From Paeniglutamicibacter sulfureus (GTDB taxonomy: Bacteria; Actinomycetota; Actinomycetes; Actinomycetales; Micrococcaceae), in NCBI RefSeq assembly GCF_039535115.1, contig NZ_BAAAWO010000001.1:1736001-1800000 (forward strand): DNA of 64,000 nucleotides, written 5' to 3'. Position 1 is the stretch's first letter, and each line of letters starts with the position of its first letter. Made by a program: the position numbers and the translations under genes. Positions 47,191 through 57,026 of the stretch are shown in pieces. The notes under the pieces were generated by a model. That model did not search any database, was not told where the DNA came from, and worked only from the letters and a program-made list of their open reading frames with translations.

Positions 47191-48494
47191 GCCGCCTGCC
47201 CCGCTTCGGTTGCAGGTCCCTGGCCCAACATGGCCACGGTGCGCCGCAGCGAGCGGCGCACCAACACGTTCATCAGCGATCCGTCCGCGGCGCCGCGTGC
47301 GATGGCCCGGCTGGGTGCGAAGTATCCGCCGAGCCCGATGCCGGCGCGTTGCGCCAGCGCGCGGGTGTCGGTCCCGGAGGCGAGCTTGCCGGTGAGGACC
47401 AGGTTCCAGTCCCCCGCACGCTCTCCCAGGCGATCGGCCAGCCGCCGCCCGGTGCCGGCCACCGCGTTGGAGGACCGGGCCGCGAGCAGCAGCAATCGGG
47501 TGTTGGCCAGCGCCGCCACGGATGCCGGGACCCCGGTGACATGTCCGGCATCGATCACGATGTGGTCGTAGATCCGCCGGGAAGCTGCCAGCACCTCGGC
47601 CAGCAGCGCCTCGGAGGGCACGAAGCTCCCGGGATTCCGCACCCAGGACAGCACCGCGGTGCCTTGGGCCAGCGGCAGGATCTCGGCCAGTTGGCCCGGG
47701 GAGAGCTGGCCCCGTGAGCTTTCCAGGTCCTCCCAGCCCAGCCCGTCCGGATCCCGGGGCTTGAGCATGGGCCACAGCCCTGCCGAATGCGGGTCGGCAT
47801 CGAGCAGCAGCGTGCGTGATCCTTCCAGTGTCGCGGTGGCAGCCAGCAGGGAGGCAAACGTGCTGGTCCCTGCCCCTCCGCCGGCCCCGGCGACAAGGGT
47901 GATGCGGGCGCGCCCGGAGTGCAGCCCCAGTTCGCCCAGGTATTCCCCGAGCCAGGCCGCGGCCGCCGGAAGCACCGCGACGCGGGCGCCGGGGCTGGTG
48001 GCGGCAGCTCGCCAGAGCACGTCCTGGTGTTCCTCGGTCCCGACGAGAATCAGCGTGGAGGCCGCCAGCCGTGAGCCGATCTCCCCCACGGCGTCCTGCC
48101 CCACCAGGATCACCTCGTCGCGGTAGGCGGCTGCCTGTTCCACCTCCCGGCAGGGCAGCAGCTGGACTCCGGCACCCACGGCAACCGAGGCCAGCGCCTG
48201 GGCGAGCTCCACGTCGCGGCTGAGCAGGATGCACCTGGCCAATTCCGCCGGCCTGGACCCCGCGCGCATCCGGGGAACCTCCACGGGATGCGTGCGCGGC
48301 GCATCGGCCGGTTCCGGGGTCCCGCCCATTTCCTGCTCCCCTTCCCGTGCGGGGACGCGTTCAGGTTCCAGCTCCCGCTCCCGCTCCCGCTCCCGCGCAT
48401 CTTGTCGCGCCCGGGCTGCCCGCAGTGCCGGAAGCTGCAGGGTTCGCTGGCCGGGACCGGGCAGCCGGGCCACAAATCGCATCTCTTCGTTCAT
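47187..48494 (-). CDS. CpaE-like ParA-family protein (Rv3660c type)
   Basis: A 435-residue localisation factor of the Tad system. The C-terminal 250 residues have a ParA/MinD fold starting at ITLVAGAGGGAGTSTFASLLA. In this deviant Walker A the normal catalytic lysine is absent, so ATP turnover may be weak or lost, as in other actinobacterial CpaE homologues. A receiver-like domain lies around 95-200. The N-terminal 85 residues are charged and include an Arg-Glu repeat coded by (GCTCCC)4 on the plus strand. ATG 48494 has GGAAG upstream and opens the tad operon. Confidence 0.82.
   Translation of the reverse strand: MNEEMRFVARLPGPGQRTLQLPALRAARARQDARERERERELEPERVPAREGEQEMGGTPEPADAPRTHPVEVPRMRAGSRPAELARCILLSRDVELAQALASVAVGAGVQLLPCREVEQAAAYRDEVILVGQDAVGEIGSRLAASTLILVGTEEHQDVLWRAAATSPGARVAVLPAAAAWLGEYLGELGLHSGRARITLVAGAGGGAGTSTFASLLAATATLEGSRTLLLDADPHSAGLWPMLKPRDPDGLGWEDLESSRGQLSPGQLAEILPLAQGTAVLSWVRNPGSFVPSEALLAEVLAASRRIYDHIVIDAGHVTGVPASVAALANTRLLLLAARSSNAVAGTGRRLADRLGERAGDWNLVLTGKLASGTDTRALAQRAGIGLGGYFAPSRAIARGAADGSLMNVLVRRSLRRTVAMLGQGPATEAGQAA
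48371..48394 (-). repeat. Four tandem hexamers coding for Arg-Glu repeats in the CpaE-like gene
   Basis: The plus strand reads GCTCCC four times at 48371-48394, giving alternating Arg-Glu on the coding strand. Slippage here would add or remove Arg-Glu pairs without a frameshift. Confidence 0.85.
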
Positions 48495-48684
48495 GCCTTC
48501 CAGCGTGTGCCCGCCCGGTCCCGGGGTGAAGCCCCTTGGGCGCCGGCGGAGGACAACCGGCCGCCGGGCCGGATGCCAGGTGTGAGGGAAAGCGGGAAGG
48601 CCCGCGCCGCGGGCAAGGGCGGAGGGCAAGCACAGGGGGAAGTCGTGGGGACCGGGGCGGGTGGGGAAACTGCGAGAATGGAGC

Positions 48685-50400
48685 GTGCAGCAATTTGCGG
48701 TAGTGGCCACCCACTCCATCTCCCAGCCCGAGTCCGAAGCCGGTTCGGCCACCGCCGTGGTGCAGCTCGTCGATGCGGCGGGCACCGCCCTGATGCCCCC
48801 GGTGCAGGTGTACGGCAATTCCCTGCCCGCCGTGGTGGCGGAGCTGGAGGCCTCGCGCAGGCCGCGCTGGGTCTTCGACTCGGTGCACGACTGGTACCCG
48901 GGATTGTTGTCCGCCGGGGTGCGGATCGAGCGGGTCCACGACCTGGGCCTGGTCCGCGCCATCCTGCGCAACGCGCCCTACGCGGAGCCGGGCGGCTACA
49001 TCGATTCCGTCCGTGCCCTGGCCGATCCCTCCACCGCGGCCCCCGCGCACCTGCTGCCCCCGGCCCGGGTCTCGGAGAACCAGGGAGAGCTGTTTTCCGA
49101 ACCCAAGGACCAGGCAGGGGCGCTGGAGAACGTGCTGGAGGAGTTCCGGGCCCAGCGCGCCGCGGTTCCCGAGACGGAACGCGGGGCCCGGCTGGGGTTG
49201 CTGCTGGCGGCCGAGTCGGCAGGGGCCCTCATCGGCGCAGAAATGACCCATGCGGGGGTGCCCTGGGACGTGGCGGAGCACCACCGGCTGCTGGCCGAGG
49301 CGCTGGGCGAGCGTGTTCCGGCCGGGGTGCGCCCGCCACGCATGGAGGAACTGGCCGCGCAGCTGCGCGCCCTGCTCGATGCCCCGGGGCTGAACCCGGA
49401 TTCGCCCGCCGAACTGCTCAAGGCCATGAACCGGGCCGGCATCGCGGTGTCCAACACCCGTGCCTGGGAGCTGACGGAGATCAAGCACCCGGTGATCGAG
49501 CCGCTGCTGGCCTACAAGAAGATCGCGCGGCTGGCAACCGCCAACGGCTACGCGTGGGTGGACCGCTGGGTGCATGAGGGGCGCTTCCGCCCCGAATACA
49601 TCGTCGGCGGGGTGGTCACCGGGCGCTGGGCCTCCCACGGCGGCGGGGCGCTGCAGATCCCGCACCAGGTCCGTTCGGCCGTGCGCGCCGATGCGGGCAA
49701 GGTGCTGGTGGTGGCCGATGCCGCGCAGCTGGAGCCGCGCATCCTGGCAGCGCTTTCCCGGGACGACGCGCTGGCCACCGCCGCCCGGGGACAGGACCTG
49801 TACCAGGGCATCGCCGATGCCGGGTTCGGCGGTGACCGCGCGCATGCGAAGATCGCCATGCTCGGGGCGATGTATGGGGCGACCACGGGGGAATCGGGAC
49901 GACTGATGCCCAAGCTCAAGGCCACCTACCCGCGCGCCGTGGGCCTGGTGGAGTGGGCGGCCGCGCAGGGCGAGGCGGGGGCGCCGGTGGCCACCTACCT
50001 GGGCCGGGGCACCCCCGAGGTGCCGGCTGCCTGGCGCCAGGCCAAGTCGCGGGCCTCATCGGAGTCCGAGCAGCGCGCAGTGGAGACGGAAGGGCGTTCC
50101 CGCGGGCGCTTCACGCGCAACTTCATCGTCCAGGGCACCGCCGCCGAGTGGGCGCTGTGCTGGATGGGCGAGCTGCGCAGGCGCCTGAACGCCGGAAGGA
50201 CGGCGGGCATCGAAACAGGCGAGCTGGTGTTCTTCCTGCACGACGAGATCATGCTCCATGTCCCGGCCGAGCAGGCAGAGACCGTGGTGGAGCTGGTGCA
50301 TGCCTCGGCCAGGGCGGCCTCGGAACTGCTCTTCGGGCAGATCCCGGTGGATTTCCCCGTCACCGCCGTGGTCGTGGATTCCTACGACCAGGCCAAGTAG
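48685..50400 (+). CDS. Bifunctional 3'-5' exonuclease/DNA polymerase (PolA-like, actinobacterial type)
   Basis: A 571-residue family A DNA polymerase, shorter than normal Pol I and lacking the 5'-3' nuclease domain. Polymerase motif A is VVADAAQLEPRILAAL, motif B is SRGRFTRNFIVQGTAAEW and motif C is FFLHDEIMLHV. The N-terminal third is a degenerate exonuclease-like domain in which I cannot see the normal acidic metal ligands. GTG 48685 follows GAATGGAG. It is divergent from the tad operon. Role unknown, probably repair or translesion synthesis. Confidence 0.85.
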   Translation: MQQFAVVATHSISQPESEAGSATAVVQLVDAAGTALMPPVQVYGNSLPAVVAELEASRRPRWVFDSVHDWYPGLLSAGVRIERVHDLGLVRAILRNAPYAEPGGYIDSVRALADPSTAAPAHLLPPARVSENQGELFSEPKDQAGALENVLEEFRAQRAAVPETERGARLGLLLAAESAGALIGAEMTHAGVPWDVAEHHRLLAEALGERVPAGVRPPRMEELAAQLRALLDAPGLNPDSPAELLKAMNRAGIAVSNTRAWELTEIKHPVIEPLLAYKKIARLATANGYAWVDRWVHEGRFRPEYIVGGVVTGRWASHGGGALQIPHQVRSAVRADAGKVLVVADAAQLEPRILAALSRDDALATAARGQDLYQGIADAGFGGDRAHAKIAMLGAMYGATTGESGRLMPKLKATYPRAVGLVEWAAAQGEAGAPVATYLGRGTPEVPAAWRQAKSRASSESEQRAVETEGRSRGRFTRNFIVQGTAAEWALCWMGELRRRLNAGRTAGIETGELVFFLHDEIMLHVPAEQAETVVELVHASARAASELLFGQIPVDFPVTAVVVDSYDQAK

Positions 50401-50439
50401 CGGGCATCAGGCTGCGGGGAGGGTCGGGCTAGGGTCGGG

Positions 50440-51156
50440 CTAGCGTGCGCGCCGGTCGCCGACGGCCACCGACACCTCGCGCTCCGCATCCCAGGGCAGC
50501 GTCCAGCCCAGGTCGTTGAAGATCCTGTCCAGCAGGATGCCGGTGAAGCCCCAGATGAAGCCGCCGGCCACGTCGAAGGCAGGGGCGCAAAAGCGCTGCC
50601 CGTCGCGCTCCACGACGGCCGAGACCCGGTTTGCGGGGTCCAGCAGGTCGGCGACCGGGGCGCGGAAGACGGCGGATGATTCCGCCACGTCCACCACGAA
50701 CACCTCCGAGGTCTGCTGCCACCAGCCGATGACCGGGGTGACGACGAAGTTGGTGATGGGCAGCTCCGCATCGGGCAGCACCCCGAGGATCTCCACGCCC
50801 GCCGGATCCAGTCCGGTCTCCTCGCGGGCCTCGCGCAGGGCCGCGGCGATCGCGTCCTCGTCCTCCGGGTCCACCTTCCCGCCGGGAAAGGCGACCTGGC
50901 CGGCGTGCTTGCGCAGCGTGTCGGCGCGCGTCACGAAGAGCACGTCAAGGTCGTCGGGGACCGACCTCACCCCGCTGGCAGCCGGCACGTCGTCAAGCCG
51001 GCCGAAGAGGATCAGCACCGCCGCGTGCCGTGCGCTGGCCGGATCCAGCGGGTTGAACACCCAGCTTTTGGGCATCTTGGTCGCCTGTTCCGGGCCGCGG
51101 CCGGCAAGGTGCGCCTTCGCCTGGATCATGGCCAGCAATTCCTCGCGTACGCTCAT
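50440..51156 (-). CDS. NUDIX hydrolase (coenzyme A pyrophosphatase type)
   Basis: A 238-residue hydrolase with the Nudix box [25 protein letters not shown], followed by [20 protein letters not shown] and a C-terminal segment typical of NudL/CoA diphosphatases (M. tuberculosis Rv3672c). It is coupled to nth by a four-base ATGA overlap and shares this neighbour relation with other actinobacteria. Confidence 0.88.
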   Translation of the reverse strand: MSVREELLAMIQAKAHLAGRGPEQATKMPKSWVFNPLDPASARHAAVLILFGRLDDVPAASGVRSVPDDLDVLFVTRADTLRKHAGQVAFPGGKVDPEDEDAIAAALREAREETGLDPAGVEILGVLPDAELPITNFVVTPVIGWWQQTSEVFVVDVAESSAVFRAPVADLLDPANRVSAVVERDGQRFCAPAFDVAGGFIWGFTGILLDRIFNDLGWTLPWDAEREVSVAVGDRRAR

Positions 51157-51938
51157 GCCTCCAAACCGTACCCTTCGGCGCGCAGCTCGCGGCGGGTGGC
51201 CCCTGCACGCATCCGCTCCAACAGTTCCTCGCGCCCCGGAGCCAGTTCGTACTTGAGCAACTTGGCGGCCTTCGCCTCATCGGTCTCGCCCTCCCCATAG
51301 GAAGGGCAGAGCGTGGTCAGCGGGCAGGCGCCGCAGGCGGGTTTGCGGGCGTGGCACACCCGGCGGCCGTGAAACACCACGCGGTGGCTGAGCATGGTCC
51401 AGTCCTTCGGGTCGAAGAGCTCGCCGACCGCGTGCTCGATCTTCACCGGGTCGCTCTCCCTGGTCCAGCCGAAGCGGCGGGCCAGGCGCATGAAATGGGT
51501 GTCGACGGTGATGCCCGGGACCCCGAAGGCGTTGCCCAGCACCACGTTCGCGGTCTTTCGCCCCACCCCGGCCAGGGTCACCAGGTCCTCGAGCCGCCCG
51601 GGAACCACTCCGTCGTACTCGTCGACGATGCGCGTGGACAGGGCCAGCAGCGAGTTGGACTTGGCGCGGAAGAACCCGGTGGGACGGATCAGCTCCTGCA
51701 GGACCTCGGGCTCCGCCTGGCTCATCGCCAGGGCGTCGGGGTAGACGGCAAAGAGCGCCGGGGTGACCGCGTTGACCCGCACGTCGGTGGTCTGGGCGGA
51801 AAGCACCGTGGCCACCAGCAGTTCGAAGGCGTTGGTGAAGTCCAGTTCCGGGACCGCATACGGGTAGGCCTGCGCCAGGACGCGGTTGATCTTGCGCGCC
51901 CGGCGTTTGCGCCCCAGCGGGGTTTCGTCGCCCTGCAT
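51153..51938 (-). CDS. nth: Endonuclease III
   Basis: DNA glycosylase/AP lyase that removes oxidised pyrimidines. The 261-residue protein shows the helix-hairpin-helix and catalytic segment [39 protein letters not shown], with Lys in GVGRKTA and Asp in VDTHF. The four iron-sulphur cysteines are in [20 protein letters not shown] 51938 lies two bases after the upstream membrane gene, so the three genes form one transcript. Confidence 0.94.
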   Translation of the reverse strand: MQGDETPLGRKRRARKINRVLAQAYPYAVPELDFTNAFELLVATVLSAQTTDVRVNAVTPALFAVYPDALAMSQAEPEVLQELIRPTGFFRAKSNSLLALSTRIVDEYDGVVPGRLEDLVTLAGVGRKTANVVLGNAFGVPGITVDTHFMRLARRFGWTRESDPVKIEHAVGELFDPKDWTMLSHRVVFHGRRVCHARKPACGACPLTTLCPSYGEGETDEAKAAKLLKYELAPGREELLERMRAGATRRELRAEGYGLEA

Positions 51939-51940
51939 GG

Positions 51941-53659
51941 CTATTTGTCCGGGAATTGCAGGTCGTCCAGGTTGCGCAGCACTGCCTGCCTGCCGTCGGC
52001 GAGGCTGATGAGGTACTCGGTGCCGCGATCCTCCAGGCACAGGATCCAGACCCCGGGGTGCGCGGTGGAAAGCATCGTGCCGTTGGCCGGATGGAAGACC
52101 GGGCGCGGGTGATTCAGTGCAAACCAGAAGCTGGCGGCTTCCCCGTCGTGGCCGTCGTGGTCGTGGACCTCGGCCTTGGCCCCGAAGGAGGACTCGGACT
52201 CGGCCTTGGCGCGTTCCACGGCAGCTTGGTGGGCGGCGATGTCGGCCCGCGAGAGAGCTGCGGTGGCCTTGATGTCGGCGCCGGTCAGGGGCGTGGCCAT
52301 GGTCGACGGGTGTGCGGATTGATTCGACCCGGCGTCCGCACCCGTGGCAGCGGGTGGCTCGGGCTCGGGGGCCTTGTCTGCGGCAGCGGGCTTGGGATCC
52401 CGACCTGACGTGGCATCGGCATCGGTGCTGCCGCTGCGTCCGGCACCCTGCACCGCCGCGATCCCGCTGGCGGCTCCAGCCACCTCGGGCTTCGAGGGGT
52501 TTTCGGCGGCGGAGTCCGTCGCGGCGTCCTGGGGTTCCGCGTCCTGGGTCGAGGGCAGGCTGTCGGCGTAGGCTGCCTGCGCATCGGTGCGCGTCCCGGC
52601 ACCGGTCTCCGCAGCGGAAGCGGACTCGGACTGGTGGCCGGCCTTGGCTTCGGCGACCGACTTCCATTCCGTGAGCGGGTGCGCGGCATTCGCCTGGTCC
52701 TGGTTGACATCGTCCGACGTACCGTGGGCTTGTTGCCCGTCGCGGGCTTCCGCCTTTTGTGCGTGGGGTGCCTCCGGCTTCACCGATGCCGGCTCAGCCG
52801 AGTCGGCATCTTTGTCAGCTGTAACTGAGGCAGCGGCCTCGGAACCCCGGCGCTGCGTGGCGGCAGGTGTCGATTCCTGCTCCGGGGCGGGGGAATCCTT
52901 CACGGGGGCCGGTGCGGGCACCGCAACCCCGGCGGCCGCTGCGGCGGCCCCCGCGCCGGCCACGGCGACGGGTGCGGAAGCCGAGGCTGACTCCCGGTGG
53001 CCTTCGGACCTGTTGGGCCCGGGCGTGCCGGGTCGTCGGGCGGAAGCTGTCCCGGCGCCGCCGGCACTGCTTGCGCCGAAGCTTTCGGATTCGGCCTCGG
53101 CGGCCTGCCCGTCGGTGGACTCGGCCTTCTTCACCGCAGACTCCTTGGGGGCCAGCGCCACCGGGTGCACATCGGCACCGAGCACCGAGTCGCCGCCGGA
53201 CACGAAGTCGCGGCGGAAGATTCCCAGGTAGGTGGCAAGAGTGGTGCCGGCGATCATGGCCAACGCACCGAGAAGCCCGATCAGGTAGGCCGGGGACATG
53301 GAGGCCACGTAGGAGTTGAAGAAGTAGGCGGCAGCGAACAGGGCCACCACCGAACCTGCCTGGTCGAGGCTCAGCGAGGCAACGCGCACGCGGGTGCGGC
53401 CGGTGAGCCGGCGCCACAGGAACCCGGCGGCGATCCCCAGCGGCAGCAGCAGCGAGACAAAGAGGTGGAAGGGCAGTCCCGGGAAGATCCACATGTTCAC
53501 CGAGACGGACCTGTTCCACGGGATCGGGATCAACGACCCCACGAGCACCAACACCCCGCCGAGAATGACGAGGGCGTCGCGCATCGACAGCGGCCCGAGG
53601 ACCGGCTTGAGCGTGTGCCCGGGTTGCGAACCCTGTGCCTTGGCGTGCACCTTATCCAT
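51941..53659 (-). CDS. Membrane protein with long Ala/Ser/Glu-rich low-complexity domain
   Basis: A 572-residue protein I cannot assign to a family. Residues 30-160 contain four to five membrane segments ([87 protein letters not shown]). Residues 180-470 are very rich in Ala, Ser, Glu, Gly and Pro and are probably disordered. The final 90 residues form a small folded domain with a HDGHDGEA metal-like cluster and [19 protein letters not shown]. It leads the operon with nth and NUDIX. Function unknown. Confidence 0.7.
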   Translation of the reverse strand: MDKVHAKAQGSQPGHTLKPVLGPLSMRDALVILGGVLVLVGSLIPIPWNRSVSVNMWIFPGLPFHLFVSLLLPLGIAAGFLWRRLTGRTRVRVASLSLDQAGSVVALFAAAYFFNSYVASMSPAYLIGLLGALAMIAGTTLATYLGIFRRDFVSGGDSVLGADVHPVALAPKESAVKKAESTDGQAAEAESESFGASSAGGAGTASARRPGTPGPNRSEGHRESASASAPVAVAGAGAAAAAAGVAVPAPAPVKDSPAPEQESTPAATQRRGSEAAASVTADKDADSAEPASVKPEAPHAQKAEARDGQQAHGTSDDVNQDQANAAHPLTEWKSVAEAKAGHQSESASAAETGAGTRTDAQAAYADSLPSTQDAEPQDAATDSAAENPSKPEVAGAASGIAAVQGAGRSGSTDADATSGRDPKPAAADKAPEPEPPAATGADAGSNQSAHPSTMATPLTGADIKATAALSRADIAAHQAAVERAKAESESSFGAKAEVHDHDGHDGEAASFWFALNHPRPVFHPANGTMLSTAHPGVWILCLEDRGTEYLISLADGRQAVLRNLDDLQFPDK

Positions 53660-53989
53660 ATGAAGACCCCGCTTCTGCTATGTGTTGCGTTCTGTCCCTG
53701 CGCCGGCACCGGCATGTGATCCCGCGGCACACCCGTGATCCGGGCGGCCGTTGTCCGGGTTGGCCGGAAAGGCAAAGGCTACTGACAACACTATCCGCGC
53801 AGCGGCACAACCGGCGCGTTTCGGCACACCGGGTCGCCTTTCGGCTCGCATCTGCCGGCGCGGTGCGGCAGGTTGATGCCCGCCGCACCGGACTGCGGTC
53901 AAGCGGCGCTCCAAGACGGCCCGCCCGGGACCGCTGAACGCCATCGGGATGCCGCTCGGCGCACAATCGCCACCCTCCACTGTCATACT
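53660..53989. other. Gene-free region upstream of acs and of the membrane-protein operon
   Basis: Divergent promoter region of about 330 bases between the minus-strand membrane-protein gene and acs. No credible gene. It holds the promoters of both operons; a Crp-like site lies at its right edge (53990-54005). Confidence 0.45.
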
Positions 53990-54005
53990 TGTGACGGGCC
54001 ACACC
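53990..54005 (+). promoter_or_regulatory. Possible Crp-binding site upstream of acs
   Basis: TGTGACGGGCCACACC matches 8 of the 10 fixed positions of TGTGA-N6-TCACA and lies 70 bases before the acs GTG. Its left half is perfect and its right half is weak. Confidence 0.35.
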
Positions 54006-54074
54006 CCGTCGGGCCGCGCGGCTGTAACCTGAATCACAAGACCCATTTGTTTGTTATCGGAAGGACCAAAACCC

Positions 54075-56060
54075 GTGTCGGATACCCACACCCCCACGCT
54101 TGACAACCTCTCGCATGAAACCCGCTCCTTCGCCCCGAGCGCGGAGTTCGCGGCCAATGCCATTGGATCGTCCGCGCAATACGAGGCCGCCACGGCGGAC
54201 CGCCTGGGCTACTGGGCCGACCAGGCACGCAAGACACTGACCTGGGACACCGACTTCACCGAAGTCCTCGACTGGTCGGGCGCCCCGGTGGCCAAGTGGT
54301 TCGCCGACGGCAAGGTCAACGCCGCATACAACGCGCTGGACCGCCACGTCGAAAGCGGGCTCGGCGACCGCGTCGCCATCCACTTCGAGGGTGAGCCGGG
54401 CGACACCCGCACTTACACCTACGCACAGCTGACGACGGCAGTGAAGCAGGCCGCCAACGCCTTCGAGTCCCTCGGCGTGGCCAAGGGCGACCGCGTCGCC
54501 GTCTACCTGCCGATGATCCCGGAGGCCGTGATCACCATGCTGGCCTGCGCCCGCATCGGCGCCATCCACTCGGTGGTCTTCGGCGGCTTCTCCGCCGACG
54601 CCCTGCGCAGCCGCATCGACGATGCGCAGGCCAAGCTCGTGGTCACCGCCGACGGCACCTGGCGCCGCGGCAAGCCCTCGGCGCTCAAGCCCGCCGTCGA
54701 CGAGGCCCTGGCCAAGGAAGGCCACACCGTTGAGAACGTGCTGGTGGTCAAGCGCAACGGACAGGACGTCGCCTGGAACGACGGCCTGGACAAGTGGTGG
54801 TCCGAGACGATCGACACCGCCGACGTCGAGCACACCGCGGTGGGACATGAGGCCGAGCACCCGCTCTTCGTGCTCTACACCTCCGGCACCACCGGCAAGC
54901 CCAAGGGCATCATCCACACCACCGGCGGCTACCTCACCCAGGCCGCCGCCACCCACCGCGACACCTTCGACCTGCACCCCGAGTCGGACGTGTTCTGGTG
55001 CACCGCGGACATCGGCTGGGTCACCGGCCACTCCTACGTCACCTACGCCCCGCTGATCAACGGCGCCACCCAGGTCATGTACGAGGGCACCCCTGATTCC
55101 CCGCACCAGGGCCGCTGGTGGGAGATCATCGAAAAGTACGGGGTCACCATCCTGTACACGGCCCCCACCGCCATCCGCACCTTCATGAAGTGGGGGCGGC
55201 AGATCCCGGATTCCTACGATCTCTCGTCCCTGCGCGTGCTCGGATCGGTGGGCGAACCCATCAACCCCGAGGCGTGGATGTGGTATCGCGACGTCATCGG
55301 CACCAACAACGGGAAAAACGGGGAACGCAAGGATCACCCGACCCCGATCGTCGACACCTGGTGGCAGACCGAAACCGGCGCGCACATGATCGCCCCGCTC
55401 CCGGGCGTCACCGCCACCAAGCCCGGCTCCGCGCAGACCCCGGTCCCCGGCATCACCGTGGACGTGGTCGATGAGATGGGCGTTTCCGTGGGCAACGGCG
55501 AGGGCGGCTTCCTGGTCATCCGCGACCCGTGGCCGGGCATGCTGCGCGGCATCTGGGGCGACATGGACCGCTACAAGGACACCTACTGGTCGCGGTTCGA
55601 GGGCATGTACTTCGCCGGCGACGGCGCCAAGAAAGACGAGGACGGCGACATCTGGCTGCTGGGCCGGGTGGACGACGTCATGAACGTCTCCGGGCACCGC
55701 CTGTCCACCACCGAGATCGAATCCTCCCTGGTCGCCCACCCCTACGTGGCCGAGGCAGCGGTCGTCGGGGCCAAGGACGAGACCACCGGCGAGGCAGTCG
55801 TCGCGTTCGTGATCCTGCAGATCGAGCCGGAAGCAGGCGAGGACGTCGTGGCCACGCTGCGCAACCACGTCGGCAAGGACATCGGCCCGATCGCCAAGCC
55901 GCGCCACATCCTGGTGGTCCCGGAGCTGCCCAAGACCCGTTCGGGCAAGATCATGCGCCGCCTGCTCAAGGACGTCGCCGAGGGGCGCGAGGTCGGGGAC
56001 GCGACCACGCTGGCCGACAACACCGTGATGACGCAGATCGCCGAATCGATGCGCAAGTAG
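54075..56060 (+). CDS. acs: Acetyl-CoA synthetase
   Basis: Converts acetate, ATP and CoA to acetyl-CoA. The 661-residue protein has all family landmarks: [19 protein letters not shown] (AMP loop), [32 protein letters not shown], and the C-terminal [15 protein letters not shown] where the acetylation-regulated lysine lies in SGKIMRR. GTG 54075 follows GAAGGACC. It stands alone with its own promoter region. An AcuC-like deacetylase elsewhere in the window could reverse acetylation of that lysine, by analogy with Bacillus. Confidence 0.96.
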   Translation: MSDTHTPTLDNLSHETRSFAPSAEFAANAIGSSAQYEAATADRLGYWADQARKTLTWDTDFTEVLDWSGAPVAKWFADGKVNAAYNALDRHVESGLGDRVAIHFEGEPGDTRTYTYAQLTTAVKQAANAFESLGVAKGDRVAVYLPMIPEAVITMLACARIGAIHSVVFGGFSADALRSRIDDAQAKLVVTADGTWRRGKPSALKPAVDEALAKEGHTVENVLVVKRNGQDVAWNDGLDKWWSETIDTADVEHTAVGHEAEHPLFVLYTSGTTGKPKGIIHTTGGYLTQAAATHRDTFDLHPESDVFWCTADIGWVTGHSYVTYAPLINGATQVMYEGTPDSPHQGRWWEIIEKYGVTILYTAPTAIRTFMKWGRQIPDSYDLSSLRVLGSVGEPINPEAWMWYRDVIGTNNGKNGERKDHPTPIVDTWWQTETGAHMIAPLPGVTATKPGSAQTPVPGITVDVVDEMGVSVGNGEGGFLVIRDPWPGMLRGIWGDMDRYKDTYWSRFEGMYFAGDGAKKDEDGDIWLLGRVDDVMNVSGHRLSTTEIESSLVAHPYVAEAAVVGAKDETTGEAVVAFVILQIEPEAGEDVVATLRNHVGKDIGPIAKPRHILVVPELPKTRSGKIMRRLLKDVAEGREVGDATTLADNTVMTQIAESMRK

Positions 56061-56173
56061 CACCTGCACCGGCGGGCGGGGGGAAGGGCTTCGGCTCCTC
56101 CCCCTCTCGTCATTTAACGCAAGAACGGCTTGCCGCCACGGCCCGAACCACGCTGACTGCCTACAGTGGATCC

Positions 56174-56626
56174 ATGAGTGAAAACAACACCCCGCGCATC
56201 CTGGTCCTCAACGGCCCGAACCTCAACCTCCTGGGCACCCGGGAGCCGGAGATCTACGGCCACGAGACCCTGAACGATGTCGAGGAGCTCTGCCGTGCCG
56301 CCGCCGGGACGGCGGGCTACGAGGTCGAGTTCCTGCAGTCAAACCACGAGGGCGTGCTCATCGACGCGATCCATGCGGCCCGGGGCGCCGTGGCGGGCAT
56401 CGTGTTCAACCCGGGTGCGTTCACCCACACCTCCGTGGCCCTGGCCGACGCGATCTCCGGCGTCCAGCTGCCGGTGATCGAGGTCCACATCTCCAATGTG
56501 CACCGCCGCGAGGCCTTCCGCCACCATTCCTATATTTCCCCGGTGGCGGCCTCCATCATTGTGGGCGCGGGCGTCAACGGGTATGTCCTGGGCGTCCAGC
56601 AGCTCATCCACCTCGCCGGGAAGTAG
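56174..56626 (+). CDS. aroQ: Type II 3-dehydroquinate dehydratase
   Basis: Third step of the shikimate pathway. The 150-residue protein has [20 protein letters not shown] (catalytic loop with the Tyr), [57 protein letters not shown], all of the type II dodecameric enzyme. The ATG at 56174 is the natural start; the open frame extends to 55529 only because it shadows acs. The gene stands between acs and a DUF419 gene. Confidence 0.95.
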   Translation: MSENNTPRILVLNGPNLNLLGTREPEIYGHETLNDVEELCRAAAGTAGYEVEFLQSNHEGVLIDAIHAARGAVAGIVFNPGAFTHTSVALADAISGVQLPVIEVHISNVHRREAFRHHSYISPVAASIIVGAGVNGYVLGVQQLIHLAGK

Positions 56627-56681
56627 CCCCCGGCGCCCGTGGCCCCTGTGCCGCGGCGGGCCGGATCGGTATCGTGGGGCC

Positions 56682-57026
56682 ATGAGCACCGAAGACGACG
56701 TCCGCAGGCTGTGCCTGGCCCTTCCAGGGGTCGTCGAAAGACCCAGCTGGCAACGCCCGGCGTGGTTCGCCAAGACCCTGATGGCCCGCATGTGGGAAGA
56801 CGATGTGCTCACGGTGAAAACCACTGAGCGCGAGGCCCTGGCGGCCATGGACCCCGGCACCTACTTCTGGACACCGCACCATGGGCGCTCGCCAATGCTG
56901 CTGCTGGTCAGGCTCGAGCGCATCAACCTCGCCGAGCTCGAAGAGCTGCTGCTCGAATCGCACCGGCTGGCAGGCGGCACCGTTTCAGCAGACCTGCCGG
57001 GACACGACACCTCGGAGGCGGGCTGA
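56682..57026 (+). CDS. MmcQ/YjbR family protein (DUF419)
   Basis: A 114-residue cyanobacterial-type double-psi fold protein of the MmcQ/YjbR group: CLALPGVVERPSWQRPAWFAKTLMARMWEDDVLTVKTTEREAL ... TPHHGRSPMLLLVRLERINLAELEELLLESHR. DNA-binding has been suggested for the family but is unproven. The stop overlaps the ATG of the next gene (TGATG), so they are cotranslated. Confidence 0.8.
   Translation: MSTEDDVRRLCLALPGVVERPSWQRPAWFAKTLMARMWEDDVLTVKTTEREALAAMDPGTYFWTPHHGRSPMLLLVRLERINLAELEELLLESHRLAGGTVSADLPGHDTSEAG

Noticed and set aside
54054-56069. A 671-residue open frame antisense to acs
   Set aside because: It exists only because high GC at the third codon position keeps the antisense frame open. 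It has no start site and no family features, while acs on the plus strand is unmistakable.
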